Source of the DNA: Strigamia acuminata | Lineage: Eukaryota > Arthropoda > Chilopoda > Geophilomorpha > Linotaeniidae | Reading direction: 5' to 3' | NCBI GenBank assembly: GCA_949358305.1 | Contig: OX442322.1 | Coordinates: 2,046,001 to 2,110,000 of the forward strand | Length of the DNA: 64,000 nt | Shown here: one piece after another, positions 21,601 to 30,980 of the stretch | How the letters are laid out: every line of letters begins with the position of its first letter | Position numbering within the stretch: the stretch's first letter is position 1 | Made by a program: the position numbers and the translations under genes | The notes under the pieces: model-generated | What the model was told of the DNA's origin: nothing | Database searches by the model: none | What the model saw: only the letters and a program-made list of their open reading frames with translations

Positions 21601-21676
21601 AGTCGGCGCCTTTACGACTGCCGGCTCTCTTGTTTGCGTCGGAGTCGGAATCCGTTACTCGGATATTGTCTGCCAT
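18620..21676 (-). CDS. gag: Gag polyprotein of E
   Basis: A 1018-codon ORF from the ATG at 21676; an in-frame ATG eight codons earlier (21700) is possible. The first 600 residues are highly charged and disordered-looking: Arg/Ser/Glu-rich, with RS-like stretches such as RRKRSNSPRDREKRRR. A retrotransposon capsid-like domain lies at about 620-760 (motifs AREWYQGL, FDLRYGETPEEV, MDYDIRARLLFEKAP). A single zinc knuckle CFKCNQPGHYSNEC sits near residue 965 and binds RNA in this family. It ends in the -1 frame before pol with two slippery heptamers. At over 1000 residues it is long for a Ty3/gypsy Gag; the extra length is the basic N-terminal half. No stop or frameshift breaks it. Confidence 0.92.
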   Translation of the reverse strand: MADNIRVTDSDSDANKRAGSRKGADYHLRSGGPLPKASAHEARQKRRKPKPDRRSASEASHPSHAETRQRLDETERGEEQSHSKLPRSNRDDETSGNEVLSRNQSPRLTHDTEVGSPKAASPIQKTASNTTANSALNTPITQSRPASVRSEGHKSNASKTERVPSQPYSVSATLVDTMQLAQAEGVRYTLPTGKITVYETLQIVRAALRAHRLSPEITVVEGAYAQQMVDSAQFEADVENEARQAIRERKRKLAEREARALEYGKSQRVPTTPEEVEIVDRALHAHRYAFHSQQEAEQAFMTRLQRDKPKSVRKPEVSSSELSDESVEGDPKRTPKVSPKPERKKEVPVTPRKREVSTGQRVRPRMMALDDNTNNAINRLINANNARRNEEQTHTSRQRDDPRGSDWSKPVPILKDDGPSRKHSEDRTSSQEERQRERGQQQYHYGNSDSSSDELESNAPSHHDSERGSGERRRERERDDRRRGRKESNSSRRNPPRRSPSPDPSSDPSSNDDRRKDKSSNRRKRSNSPRDREKRRRSENSDHRREEFQDPPRQSAFTDSTGRQYTMGELGRALLGSLKAEGIDLSKRNDRNRSTGDRVKKKYAVSRRDTMSVTGNIRWQFYIQNRFDGSWKAGDRFLDEVIRIKTATKATVGDMLTHGIVELMTGSAREWYQGLKGVNWDDFLMRFDLRYGETPEEVSRKMRGLRQMPGETIMDYDIRARLLFEKAPMEFHATGFNLFFLGGLSEYSQRVLLEERAPTGGSYEEMSAFLFENTIDIEKRYYSALPEAEKAATAKRLKLSAERYGATDKIMRPTEYLSGIMELAEASVGLQIKNKLTSTLPSNPLAAPKKAPTASAMQATLEEVKEGEEAGQDAGKSDEKEEKDDYSTDEEIRSYRDTLSTGCDEEGPLVHLIHRDRAVEEFRARLKPNAGRIPKYFRKNYTPPSKADPEKKKSTEAPRDKSNIRCFKCNQPGHYSNECPRTAKEDAKFDAIMKQMAEIKLAMAKNESKNESAQAAKK
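18647..18665 (-). promoter_or_regulatory. Tandem -1 frameshift sites of E (A AAA AAC twice)
   Basis: In element sense the heptamer A AAA AAC occurs twice in the gag reading phase, 12 bases apart (18665-18659 and 18653-18647), 27-46 bases before the gag stop. After either slip the -1 frame stays open and runs into pol. This is the canonical X XXY YYZ form, the same heptamer as in MMTV gag-pro. A stimulatory structure was not established. Confidence 0.8.
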
Positions 21677-21724
21677 TTTTGGGTATGAAAATGATCTCAA
21701 GTTCTATTCGAGTCGTTTAAATCG

Positions 21725-21742
21725 ATCCCGGACAGGCCCCCA
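21725..21742 (-). other. Primer-binding site of E (tRNA-Pro)
   Basis: In element sense TGGGGGCCTGTCCGGGAT starts two bases after the LTR. It matches the complement of the 3' end of animal tRNA-Pro at 16 of 18 positions as I recall that tRNA. Confidence 0.75.
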
Positions 21743-21744
21743 CG

Positions 21745-22747
21745 TGTCGCGCTCAACTCTAACCGTCGCTAACTCGTGGGTTGATTACTTAATTCGACTA
21801 ACTCACTACCGCTTTGCTCAAGCGGTTTACCCAAAGAAATGATTACACAGATATAAAAGGTAAAATATAATATAGATTTATTCTGCGGGGCAATGTACAG
21901 ATATATCTTATATATATATATATAAAGGGTAAGTAAAAGGTAAATCGGAATGGGTGATGGGAAATGGAAAGGTAAAGGTAAGATGAAAGCTGGCTGGAAT
22001 CGGCGAGGTCGTCTGTTGTCTCGTGCGTGTCCAAGATGGCGTCCTCGTTGTAGCAACGTGATGTCGTCTTGGGCCGGCGTGGCAATATGGCGTCCTCGGC
22101 TCGTCTCTGGCTGGTCGGGCGCGAGTGAATGCCTGAAAGGTCTTACTTCTGGTCTGTTGTCTAGGTTTAGGGTTTTGTTTAGGTGTCCGGCGATCACACA
22201 GCGGCGGACGCTTGGTGGTTCCCGGCGATACACACAGCAGCGGGAACGCTCGTCGTGGTTACTGCAATTTAGGCTTGTGTGACCGTTTGTCTGCACAACT
22301 CGCTAAATTGGAGTAGGTTTACTATTTCTAGCTGGCTTGCTAAAATAGTGTGGTAATCTTGTTTCGCAGGTTACTCTGCGGAGGTTAACACAAATCAAAC
22401 GTACTCACGGTAAATTGTCCTTTGTCCTCGGTCAATCCCAGTATATTTACTTGGGCCTGATCTTGTAGGACGACGGATTTTACGTGTGTTTCTCGTTTGA
22501 TGGTTGTGTTGGTTCTGCCCGCTCAGTGCAAGGCACATTCCTTTGCACAAAGCGGGGTTGACAGGTGACCGGAATCACCCAATGGTGGGGTGGACGAGCC
22601 ATCCCCACTCCCTCAGGGCAGACGCCTGTCCATTGACTAGATGTCAATGCACTGAGGGAAGGGAGACGCGCTTGCGGCTCCCCTTACACCCGAAACGAGG
22701 TCACGAGAGAAACTCTTCGTTGACCCCGGTCCAGTCGGGTCACAACA
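21745..22747 (-). repeat. 5' LTR of E
   Basis: 1003 bp, with the same termini as 9313-10306. The U3-side 637 bp (22111-22747) differs from the other LTR at only two positions that I noticed, while the R/U5-side 366 bp is strongly diverged, including indels and a TATATA run at 21910-21924. The stem ACCGCTT/AAGCGGT at 21807-21825 is kept with a different loop. Confidence 0.92.
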
Positions 22748-22866
22748 ACATTCCTATGGACTTTTGCCAATTACAGGATTACCAATACCTGAGTAGTTGT
22801 TTAACGTACTGTCTTCACGGACAATGCTCACGGGCTACCAACCCGGCGTAGTGTGCCTGTAAATAG
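22748..22866 (-). repeat. 3' LTR of G1, second piece
   Basis: This resumes the G1 LTR after E, beginning with the ACAT duplication, and ends at 22866 where copia C starts. It contains the hairpin CGGGCTACCAACCCG. Bases 22768-22866 recur at 28414-28512. Confidence 0.85.
22768..22866. repeat. 99-bp direct duplication flanking copia C, left copy
   Basis: Identical by eye to 28414-28512. Its start CAATTACAGG overlaps a CAATT that copia A shows at the equivalent coding position, so the right junction used microhomology. It is far too long for a copia target duplication. Confidence 0.9.
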
Positions 22867-23162
22867 TGTTAGAATATTACATGTATTTGCCAATTGCCAT
22901 GTATATTTAACTGTATCATATTATCTTTGTTCGGCATATTATTTCAATCCTTAGCCGTGTGTCTTACGGCATTTGTTTACATTTATACTTTGTATTTTAT
23001 CCACAAGGTGGCACTGTATACCTATGGGTCATGTGATTGCAGAGAATAAATTCTCACTTACTGTTTTGCTTCTGACCAGTAAAGACTGTGTGCTTCTTTT
23101 CAAACTACTAATGTTTTTCCACACCACTGTGAGTTTACACAAGTTTAATGCTTAAACCAACA
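22867..23162 (+). repeat. 5' LTR of copia C
   Basis: 296 bp, TGTTAGAATATTAC to ACCAACA, followed one base later by the primer site. It carries GGTGGCACTGTATACC and GAATAAAT (about 23042). There is no matching 3' LTR. Confidence 0.85.
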
Positions 23163-23163
23163 A

Positions 23164-23174
23164 GGTTATGGGCC
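23164..23174 (+). other. Primer-binding site of copia C (half initiator tRNA-Met)
   Basis: GGTTATGGGCC is identical to the site of copia B and complementary to the anticodon-side segment of initiator tRNA-Met. Confidence 0.75.
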
Positions 23175-23994
23175 TATATAAGCAGGAAAACATTAGAAAA
23201 GGATTTGGAGTCATTTTCAAGGAATTGGAGCCAATTAGAGGTCATCTAGAATTTCTTCCTCTAATTATTCAAAATGGCGGCGCCCATGAGGAGAAATGTC
23301 AGCTTGTGTTTGTGCCTTTGGATTCCAGGATTTGAAGCAGTTTTTGGTCACCAAACAACACGGAAACACTAGTTGGGTTCGAACAATATAAAACCATTAT
23401 TTATACGTTTTTCTTTTTCCGAATTTCGAACGTTTATTCACGTATCGCAAGCCACGATACGCATCGTCGACGTGACGGATATTTCGGCAGGCAAACGTGC
23501 TAACGGGTGCGATAATTCTCGCCAACCACACGTGAAGTGTGAACCGAGATTTTTGGGAGAGAATAAGCGGCGAGGAACTGAAAAACGACGAACAAGAAGT
23601 GAACAATTTGCGGAATCAACACAACACGAGAATCGACGGGAAAACACAACAGTGAGCTGCAAATATCACGAGAAAAACAGCTGGAAACGTCTCGAGGACA
23701 GCATTTCTCGCCAACCACACGTGAAGTGTGAACGAGAATTAGAAACGGCGCACAACAACTGGAAATTTAATGAACAATTTGCCATATTTATCCATAATTG
23801 TTGTGTTTATTCGATATTTTCTTTGATTATTGTATTGTTAGTTTAGTTATGTGCTAGGATCAATACTAACTTAGACATAAGAGCGAACTAACATCGCAAC
23901 ACTGCACCTTGTTGCGATTAACTAGTACAGAAAGTGTTTTTGGGGAAATCAGTGTGTGCACAGTGTTTTTCAAGTGTCGGACATTTGTTTCACA
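23175..23994 (+). promoter_or_regulatory. Leader of copia C
   Basis: Homologous to the leader of B. A 24-base motif beginning CGCCAACCACACGTGAAGTG occurs twice (about 23519 and 23707), each containing the small stem CACAC/GTGTG; B has only one clear copy. CGCAAC...GTTGCG near 23895-23917 repeats the gag-proximal stem-loop with one loop change, and ATGGCGGCGCCCATGA recurs near 23274. Confidence 0.55.
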
Positions 23995-26900
23995 ATGGAT
24001 TCGGACAAATTGGAAAGAAAAATCACTTTGCTAAACCGGACAAACTATGATACATGGAAACAGCAGATCAAAGTTCTTTTGATGCACCACGGATGTTGGG
24101 CATTTGCGGAAGGGACCGAGGAGGCTTTGGCACCAGGAGCGTCTTGGCGGGACCGCTCGGACTTTAAATTGCGACAAGGGAGAGCCTTTAGCCTGATTTA
24201 CTACGCCATAGAGGAGCAGTATCACGAATTGCTCAGCGGGACAGATGACGCCAAGAAAGCCTGGACAACACTGAAAGCCAACTTTGAACCGGTCTCGAGA
24301 GCGAGGATAATTCGTTTGTTGGACGAATTCTTTAGTCTGAAATACGACCCAGCAACGGAAACGATTGGAGTCTTTGCGGCGAAGATACGCAATGCGGCGA
24401 AGAAACTCGCCGACGTCAAACACAAGCTGGAAGACTTATATCAAGCGTTCCAATTGATTCGATACCTGCCACAGGAATACCAATCAATTGTTCAGGCCAT
24501 TTATCGTTGGGAAGACGCGAATTTCACGTTAGAGAAAGTTTAAGCCGAACTGGTCGCCGAAGAAGGAAGACTTGCGCAACAAAGGCGAGATTCGGGACAG
24601 GGATCAGTTATAGATGCTTTCAGCATGGGGACAAATTCTTCCAACACTAAGAACAGTGAAAATTCGCCGAAACCTCAACAACAACAAGGGAACAGTGGTC
24701 AGAATAGTCGAGGATATCAAAGCGGACAAAAGGGCGGAACATCGAATTACCGCGGCGGCAAAAACACGAGGAATTTCAGAGGAAATACGACCGGATCATC
24801 ACCACGGGGGCCGTGTTTTCGCTGCAACCAGCAGGGACATTGGGCGAAGGATTGCACAGTGCAATTCGCACCAAATAATTCCAACAACAACATGAACACA
24901 AATACCGCGGAAGATTTGGACACAAATATGTTAGATGTCGGATTTCTCACCGAATTAAGTGAAGAAGAGATGTTGCAGTGCAGTGCAGCCAACAATTGTT
25001 GGATCTACGACACCGGGGCAACAGAACATTTCTGTAAGGACAGAAATCAATTCTTCAACTTTAAAGAGACAACTGGGACAATTAGTCAAGCGGACAAGAA
25101 AACTTTGATTCAAATTCAAGGCGTAGGAGACGTTTGTGTGATGTGTCTAGTTGGAAATGACACAATCCCGATCACATTGAAGAAAGTTTATTACGCGCCG
25201 GATTTGCGACAAAATCTATTATCGGGGCCGTGTATCGACGAGGCACGATGCAAAGTCGCCGTTGGTTCGGGTTTGGTCAAGATTTACGATCCACAATGGA
25301 AAAAGCAGTTGATGGAAGGAGTGAAGAAGGATCGACTCTACTACATCAAATTGAGCGACCAGAAACCCGACTTTGACAAGTTAAGGAAAAAGGAAAACAA
25401 CAAAGCAACTAGCGTTGGCGAGCAGAAGACAGAAGAATCAACTGGCTCGAGGAAGAATGCGTCTAATCCAGAAAAGGCAAGACTTTGGCATGAGCGACTG
25501 GGACACATTCATTTCCCAAGTGTGCAAGCAATGAGCAAAGGAGATGCTGTGATTGGATTGCCCATTTTGGATGTGCCGATAACACAATGCGATGTGTGTG
25601 ATCTCGCAAAGAAGAAGTCAGTTTCTTACAAGTCTATACCTGGAATTAGATCGAAGCAACCACTAGAGCTGTTGCATATGGACGTATGCGGAGCATTCAA
25701 CACAGCGACACTATCGGGAAATAGGTATTTCCTGACCATAACTGACGATTATTCGCGCTACTCCACCGTCTATTTGATGAAGAAAAAGGACGAGGTTTTC
25801 GACTTATTTTGCAAACACGCGAAACGAATAGAGCGACTATTAGGAAAGTCAATTCTCGCGATCAGAACAGATAATGGGATGGAGTTCTGTTCCAACAAGT
25901 TTGGCCAGTACCTGGAAGAACAAGGAATCGCTCACGAGAGGACAAACGCATATACTCCTGCCCAGAATGGAGTTTCCGAAAGACTCAACCAAACACTAGC
26001 AAATGGGATGCGGGCATTTGTATACGATGCGGGCTTGGAACATCGATTCTGGGGAGAAGCCATCCTTATCTTTAATTACCTCAGAAACAGGATTGCCAAA
26101 CTAAAATCGGACAAGACACCGATGGAGCTTTACTACGGCCGTAAGCCATCATTGCGCCATCTAAGGAAATTTGGAAGTTTATGCTTTGTTTAAAAGAAAG
26201 TTCGAGATGGGAAGATTGATAACAAAGGCATATATGGGATCATGTTAGGATATTCCAGGATCACGAAAGGATATAGAGTGTGGCTGCCAGAATATTCAAA
26301 GGTGATTGAAACAAGCAATGTTAAGTTTGTTGAAAGCAGGCGCGGAGTTGAAGGCGTGCTGGGCCAACCGGACAAATATACGACGTATATCGACAGTTTG
26401 GACGATAACTTGGACGACAACAACGATTGTCAATACTACTCCGATGAGGACGTGAGACCGCCACTTCCCCCGCCGCAACCAACTAAGAAGGAAGAAGACG
26501 CAGAAGAAGAGCTGCCGCAATTTAAATTAAAATTTAGACTGCCAGATGAGAAACTGCGACCTAACTTGCCAGGAGTTAAATACCCAAACGTTTTGCCGCA
26601 ACCCAGACAAGCACCTGTAAATCCCGTTGCGACAATACCAGCGCTTGTTTGGAGGAAGATAGAGAAAGTTAGGCCGACGGGACAAAAAGATTTTGAGTAT
26701 ACGATCGTCGGATACGATAAGCCGAAGTTACGTTCGATACCAGAAGTAAAACGCTATTGTGCTGAACATAATCTTCGAGTGCCAGAGCATCTTTTCGAGG
26801 ACAAGAGGAAGAAGAAACCTTCTGAGTCAAATACGACGGCAGACGATTTGAGCTTTGATTTGGAGGCAAATCATCTCGAAATCTATATTCCTCTCCGATA

Positions 26901-28413
26901 CGAAGAGATAGCGAATTTACCAGAGAAGAACGAGTGGCGCCAAGCAATGGACAACGAAATCGGCACAATGCACGAACGAGAAGTTTGGGAGTTGGTTCCA
27001 CCACCGCCTGACACCAAAATAGTTGGATGCAAGTGGATTTACACCACCAAACCAAACGAAAAGGGAGAAATCGCACGCTACAAAGCGAGACTCGTCGCAC
27101 AAGGTTTTTCGCAAATGTATGGCGAATCTTACGAGGAGACTTTCTTGCCCGTAGTGGACTTCTCAATCGTACGCTTCATGTTTACGCTGCTTGTTTGCAT
27201 GCTGAAGTGGTCCTACGTTCAAGCAGATGTCAAATGTGCTTACCTCTACGCGAAATTGCACAAGGTGGTTTACATGCGTCAACCAAAAGGTTATGTTTGT
27301 GAAGGCAAAGAGAATTACGTGTGCAGACTCCTTCGAGTAATTTACGGACTACATCAATCCGGTAGAGAATGGGGCTTGGAGTTGGAGGAGACTTTGTTGA
27401 AACTCGGCCTGCAGCATGTGAACTGGTGCAATTGCGTTTACAAATACGGAGCCATTGCGTATTTGATCGTGTACGTGGACGATATCGTGGTTTTTGGTAA
27501 ACATCATAAGGATGCGATCAACGTGCTCAACATGATCAAGACGCAATTCGACTTAGTCATTTTAGGACAAACAAAGAAGCTTTTGGGAGTCGAATTTTAT
27601 TCGTACAACCACCAAATGGTCCTACATCAAAGATCGTACGTCAACAAGGTCTTGTTAAGATTCAAAAATCATTTGGACTCTGTTAAGATAAGATCTCAAC
27701 CGATGACAAAACCAACCATTCTCGCAAAACAAGATTGTCCAAATACTATTGGTGACATTAGGATCATGGAGAAAATCCCCTATTGAAGCTTACTGGGTTC
27801 TTTGGCGTTCATCGGATCAAGGACGAGACCCGATATGACTTATGCAATTAACATTCTAAGTCAGTTCCAGTCAAACCCAGGTTGGGATCACTGGATTGCT
27901 TTGCTAGATCTGCTCAGCTATTTGAGAACGACAAAGAACTATGGATTGATGTTATTCCCGAACGATCGAATCGAAGTCATTGGATATAGTGACTCCGATT
28001 ACGCCAACAACAGAGACGACCGAATCTCCGTTGGAGGAACTCTTGTGACGTTGGGAAGCGCACCCATTTACTGGAGGACCTTCAAGCAGCGGAATGTTAC
28101 ATTGTCAACCATGGAAGCCGAATATGTGGCCCTTACGGAAACGGTAAAGGACTACATCTGGATTGTAAGGGTCTTACATGAGATTGTTCCCGAGTTAGCG
28201 GATAAATTCTTTCACCGTGTCATGTGTGACAATATCTCAACGGTGGATTTTACCAAGTCTAACGTTGAAAACCGTAAAACGAAACACATAGACGTCAGAT
28301 ATCACTTTATTCGGGAGCTTGTAAAAAGAAGTAACCTTCAGATCGTACATGTGGGGACAAAATGTAATTTTGCGGATATTTTTACAAAATCAGTTGATAA
28401 AACTGATCTTGTA
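23995..28413 (+). pseudogene. Copia C gag-pol, three nonsense codons, 3' end lost
   Basis: A single frame of about 1470 codons from the ATG at 23995, with no frameshift but three in-frame stops: TAA at 24541 (Glu in B), TAA at 26191 (Gln in B) and TGA at 27784 (Arg expected in the PYRSLLGSL motif). Domains in order: UBN2-type gag; zinc knuckle CFRCNQQGHWAKDC (about residue 275); protease YDTGATEHF (about 338); integrase WHERLGH (about 498), MDVCGAF (561), RTDNGMEF (623), NGVSERLNQ (657); reverse transcriptase with YVDDIVVFG (about 1159); RNase H to the end. At 28414 it joins directly to duplicated G1 LTR sequence, so the last codons, polypurine tract and 3' LTR are missing. Domain content is otherwise complete. 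The copy is dead. Confidence 0.93.
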
Positions 28414-28512
28414 CAATTACAGGATTACCAATACCTGAGTAGTTGTTTAACGTACTGTCTTCACGGACAATGCTCACGGGCTACCAACCCGGCGTAGTGT
28501 GCCTGTAAATAG
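28414..28512. repeat. 99-bp direct duplication flanking copia C, right copy
   Basis: Same sequence as 22768-22866. It replaces the missing 3' end of copia C and then continues into the rest of the G1 LTR at 28513. Confidence 0.9.
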
Positions 28513-29363
28513 GCCCTTCACCGACCTTTAACGTACGGAAGGACCATAAAGAGAACCCTGGAAACATGGTTGTCCATGTTTGTTTCGTGCTCGGGTGGGA
28601 CCTCCCGCACACATGCTCTTGGCAGAGCGTCTGACCTTCGTCCAAGGAATCGCTCAGATACAGAGTAGATGCGACTATCACCGATCATATAATTTGATAT
28701 TTATTTAACGGGTTAATCAATCCCGTGCATGAACGATATACTAAGCCACCGTATGAAATCCTACTGCTCCTTTAGAGCAGCTGGCTAACACTACGGGGCC
28801 ATTTCATGCGAGCGCATGTCTATTACCGGAGTTAGCCTTCCCGAAAAGGCCCTACAACAACAATAACAATAGTAATGAATACCGATTGTGGAGAGCTGAG
28901 GTGGCCTGATGTGTCGATAAGAAAGTGAGATCAAACGATAACAACAATTCAATTACAGACATATACAGTTATCAAGCCAGGGGGGTGAGAGGTTGAGAAA
29001 CTGGAGCTTATATAGTTCTGTAGAACGACTAGATTGGCAACAGCCAATCAGCAATCGAATCGGTGGATTCGTGGGTCACTAGTCTGGACCTAATATAAGA
29101 CTATGTCCAGATGGGCCCAGTTGGGGTCCGGAAGGGTCCGATTGGTCCCCTTCAACAAGTAACTATAAAATATAATATTGATTCGGTAGAATCAATTGTT
29201 TAAGTAAATAATACTTTATCATGTTTAATAAATATCTTATATTTATTCACATCTTTATAACAATTAATTATAATTGTCGCAATTCATTCGAAAATGCGCG
29301 CTTTTAATCAAATAGCGCCGTCTGGCGATAAATCTGAGAAAATACGGTTTTATAACCGTCACA
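28513..29363 (-). repeat. 3' LTR of G1, third piece, with promoter
   Basis: Completes the G1 LTR and ends CCGTCACA at 29363. In element sense it holds a TATATAAG box (29007-29014) just downstream of an ATTGG/CCAAT pair (about 29034-29050). Downstream of it lies a hairpin CTGCTC/GAGCAG (28764-28780). Total LTR length without insertions is about 1.56 kb. Confidence 0.85.
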
Positions 29364-30240
29364 CATCCCCCGGTGGCAAACATAAGAGTTTACCAACTCT
29401 ATATTTGTCATCCAAAAGTTACTTCTTAAACTTAAGATATTCATCCAGATTTTATTGAATTATTTTAATCCAAAAAACGTGTTCTATTAATTTTATTCAA
29501 AATTAATCACACACTAGTTTCTTTCAGAAACTCATAACACAATTGACTAATTGGCTTTTCTGCACAACACATCTCCTGGTTGCTAAACAACAGAGTGGAT
29601 CCTTCAGATCATGTCATTCATGTTCGTCACCCACTTGATTTCGATTAAAATCTTACTCTACCGATCTTAATTCAAATATAGTCATATTTATTCAAAGATC
29701 TGTAACAGCTCTGTGAATTTTGACTTAATAAAATCAAAACATAATTCTTTTGTTGCTTAATATCCCAAGCCTCGACCGAGACTTGAATTTTACTTTATCT
29801 GGGGACCTCTTACACAAATAACTAGACTATTATCTAATTACTACAAATATTTATTTGTAGTCGTGTAACCTAACTCGTATTTTTATTTTCTTCTAGAAAA
29901 CAATACCAATTTATTCTACGAGCGTAAAATATATTTGTTCCGAAATAAAATTCTTTTATTTGTCATGATTTCTAGAATTCTAGAATTTTGTATTTCATTT
30001 ATACTATCCCCCGGTGGTGTGATTTATTAATCACTACACTGCTTAAGGTATTTATCCAAATACCACACAAGTTTTTATTAAAAACTTTTTATTCTATTGA
30101 ATAAGTTTAACTTTTTAGCAACCGAAGCTTTATTTAAAGTTCCGGTGATCGAGGTTTATTTAAAACTCTTTTTCTTGACTTTGGTATTCCAATATAGTCT
30201 GTGCTATTTCTGGGGATGGATAACATTTTATCCCCCGGAT
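29364..30240 (-). other. 3' non-coding region of G1 with polypurine-like sites
   Basis: The terminal polypurine tract, GCCACCGGGGGATG in element sense, occupies 29364-29377. A second copy, CACCACCGGGGGATA, lies at about 30007-30020, and a third, GATCCGGGGGATA, right after the mini-gag stop at about 30229-30241. The rest is AT-rich and non-coding. The X-box-like palindrome GTTGCTAAACAAC is at 29579-29591. Confidence 0.65.
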
Positions 30241-30957
30241 CTAGCTTTTTGATTCGGACACATTAGAAACGTTTGTTTCAGGTTTATCCATTTTCTTAAG
30301 AATTTCAGCTAAGAAACTCGTGAGACAGTTTTGTAATTTGTTCTCAAAATTACTAAATTTAGCGTCAAGTGTTGAATTCAACACTTCCGCTGTTACCCAA
30401 TTGGGTTTTGAACGTTTAGCAAATGGATTGCTAGTTGCTGATTCTGTATTGAGTCTCTTTTGAAACCTTGTTCGAATAAAATTGGTTGGTGTTTTAAAAG
30501 TTCTTAAATCACCACGAACAACTCGACGTTGAAACCGATAAATGGGATCAGACATCTGTGATCCGGCTGGATCAGGTTGAATTCCGATCGGAATATTATG
30601 ATTCGGATTCGAATCATTCACACTGACTACGGTACTATTGCTGGCAAACGCCAACATTTCGTGTACTGTTATAAATTGGTTTGGATCCAAACCGAAATTT
30701 TGACAAACTTGTAGACCTGCTGGACCTAGATGAGATCCGTCCGTTGGATTATTTTTATCCAAGTTGGGATCCCCTTTAACTAAAGGTTCCGTAGTTTCAT
30801 TCGAAACTTCGTGTACCACATTATTTTCTACCAAAACATTATCAATGTTTTCAACTTCTTCGTGAATTAAAGGAAGGTCTCGTATAGTAAACCTACCAGG
30901 TAACTGAAGATTTCCTCTCTTACTATGCGTATTCATCGGATGTTGGTTGCTAGCCAT
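30241..30957 (-). CDS. Mini-gag of G1
   Basis: An uninterrupted 238-codon ORF from the ATG at 30957. The first 110 residues match the N-terminus of the G3 Gag (motifs NQHPMNT, DGSHLGPAGL, LDPNQF). The last 65 match its C-terminus (NWVTAEVLNSTLDAK, FENKLQN). The whole middle of the G3 Gag is absent: Asn-rich linker, capsid and zinc knuckle. The C-terminal part is helical with an AKF-x-FENKL heptad look, so it may oligomerise. The stop follows A AAA AGC, a degraded form of the slippery site used by G3. The same architecture in G2 shows it is a family trait and not a single deletion. Function is unknown; interference with or packaging by full-length Gag are possibilities. Confidence 0.7.
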   Translation of the reverse strand: MASNQHPMNTHSKRGNLQLPGRFTIRDLPLIHEEVENIDNVLVENNVVHEVSNETTEPLVKGDPNLDKNNPTDGSHLGPAGLQVCQNFGLDPNQFITVHEMLAFASNSTVVSVNDSNPNHNIPIGIQPDPAGSQMSDPIYRFQRRVVRGDLRTFKTPTNFIRTRFQKRLNTESATSNPFAKRSKPNWVTAEVLNSTLDAKFSNFENKLQNCLTSFLAEILKKMDKPETNVSNVSESKS

Positions 30958-30976
30958 CGTAAAAATTATACAAAGA

Positions 30977-30980
30977 CGGA
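30977..30980. other. Target site duplication of G2, left copy (CGGA)
   Basis: CGGA here and at 43524-43527 brackets G2. It lies in the G1 leader, 20 bases upstream of the mini-gag start in element sense. Confidence 0.8.

Larger units (their letters stand above)
9313..22747 (-). mobile_element. Element E: full-length Ty3/gypsy element with three ORFs
   Basis: This 13.4-kb element lies between two ACAT duplications. On the minus strand the order is 5' LTR (21745-22747), primer site (21725-21742), gag, -1 frameshift signal, pol, 1.4-kb spacer, ORF3, polypurine tract (10307-10317) and 3' LTR (9313-10306). All three ORFs are uninterrupted. It is more GC-rich than the surrounding copies. Confidence 0.93.
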
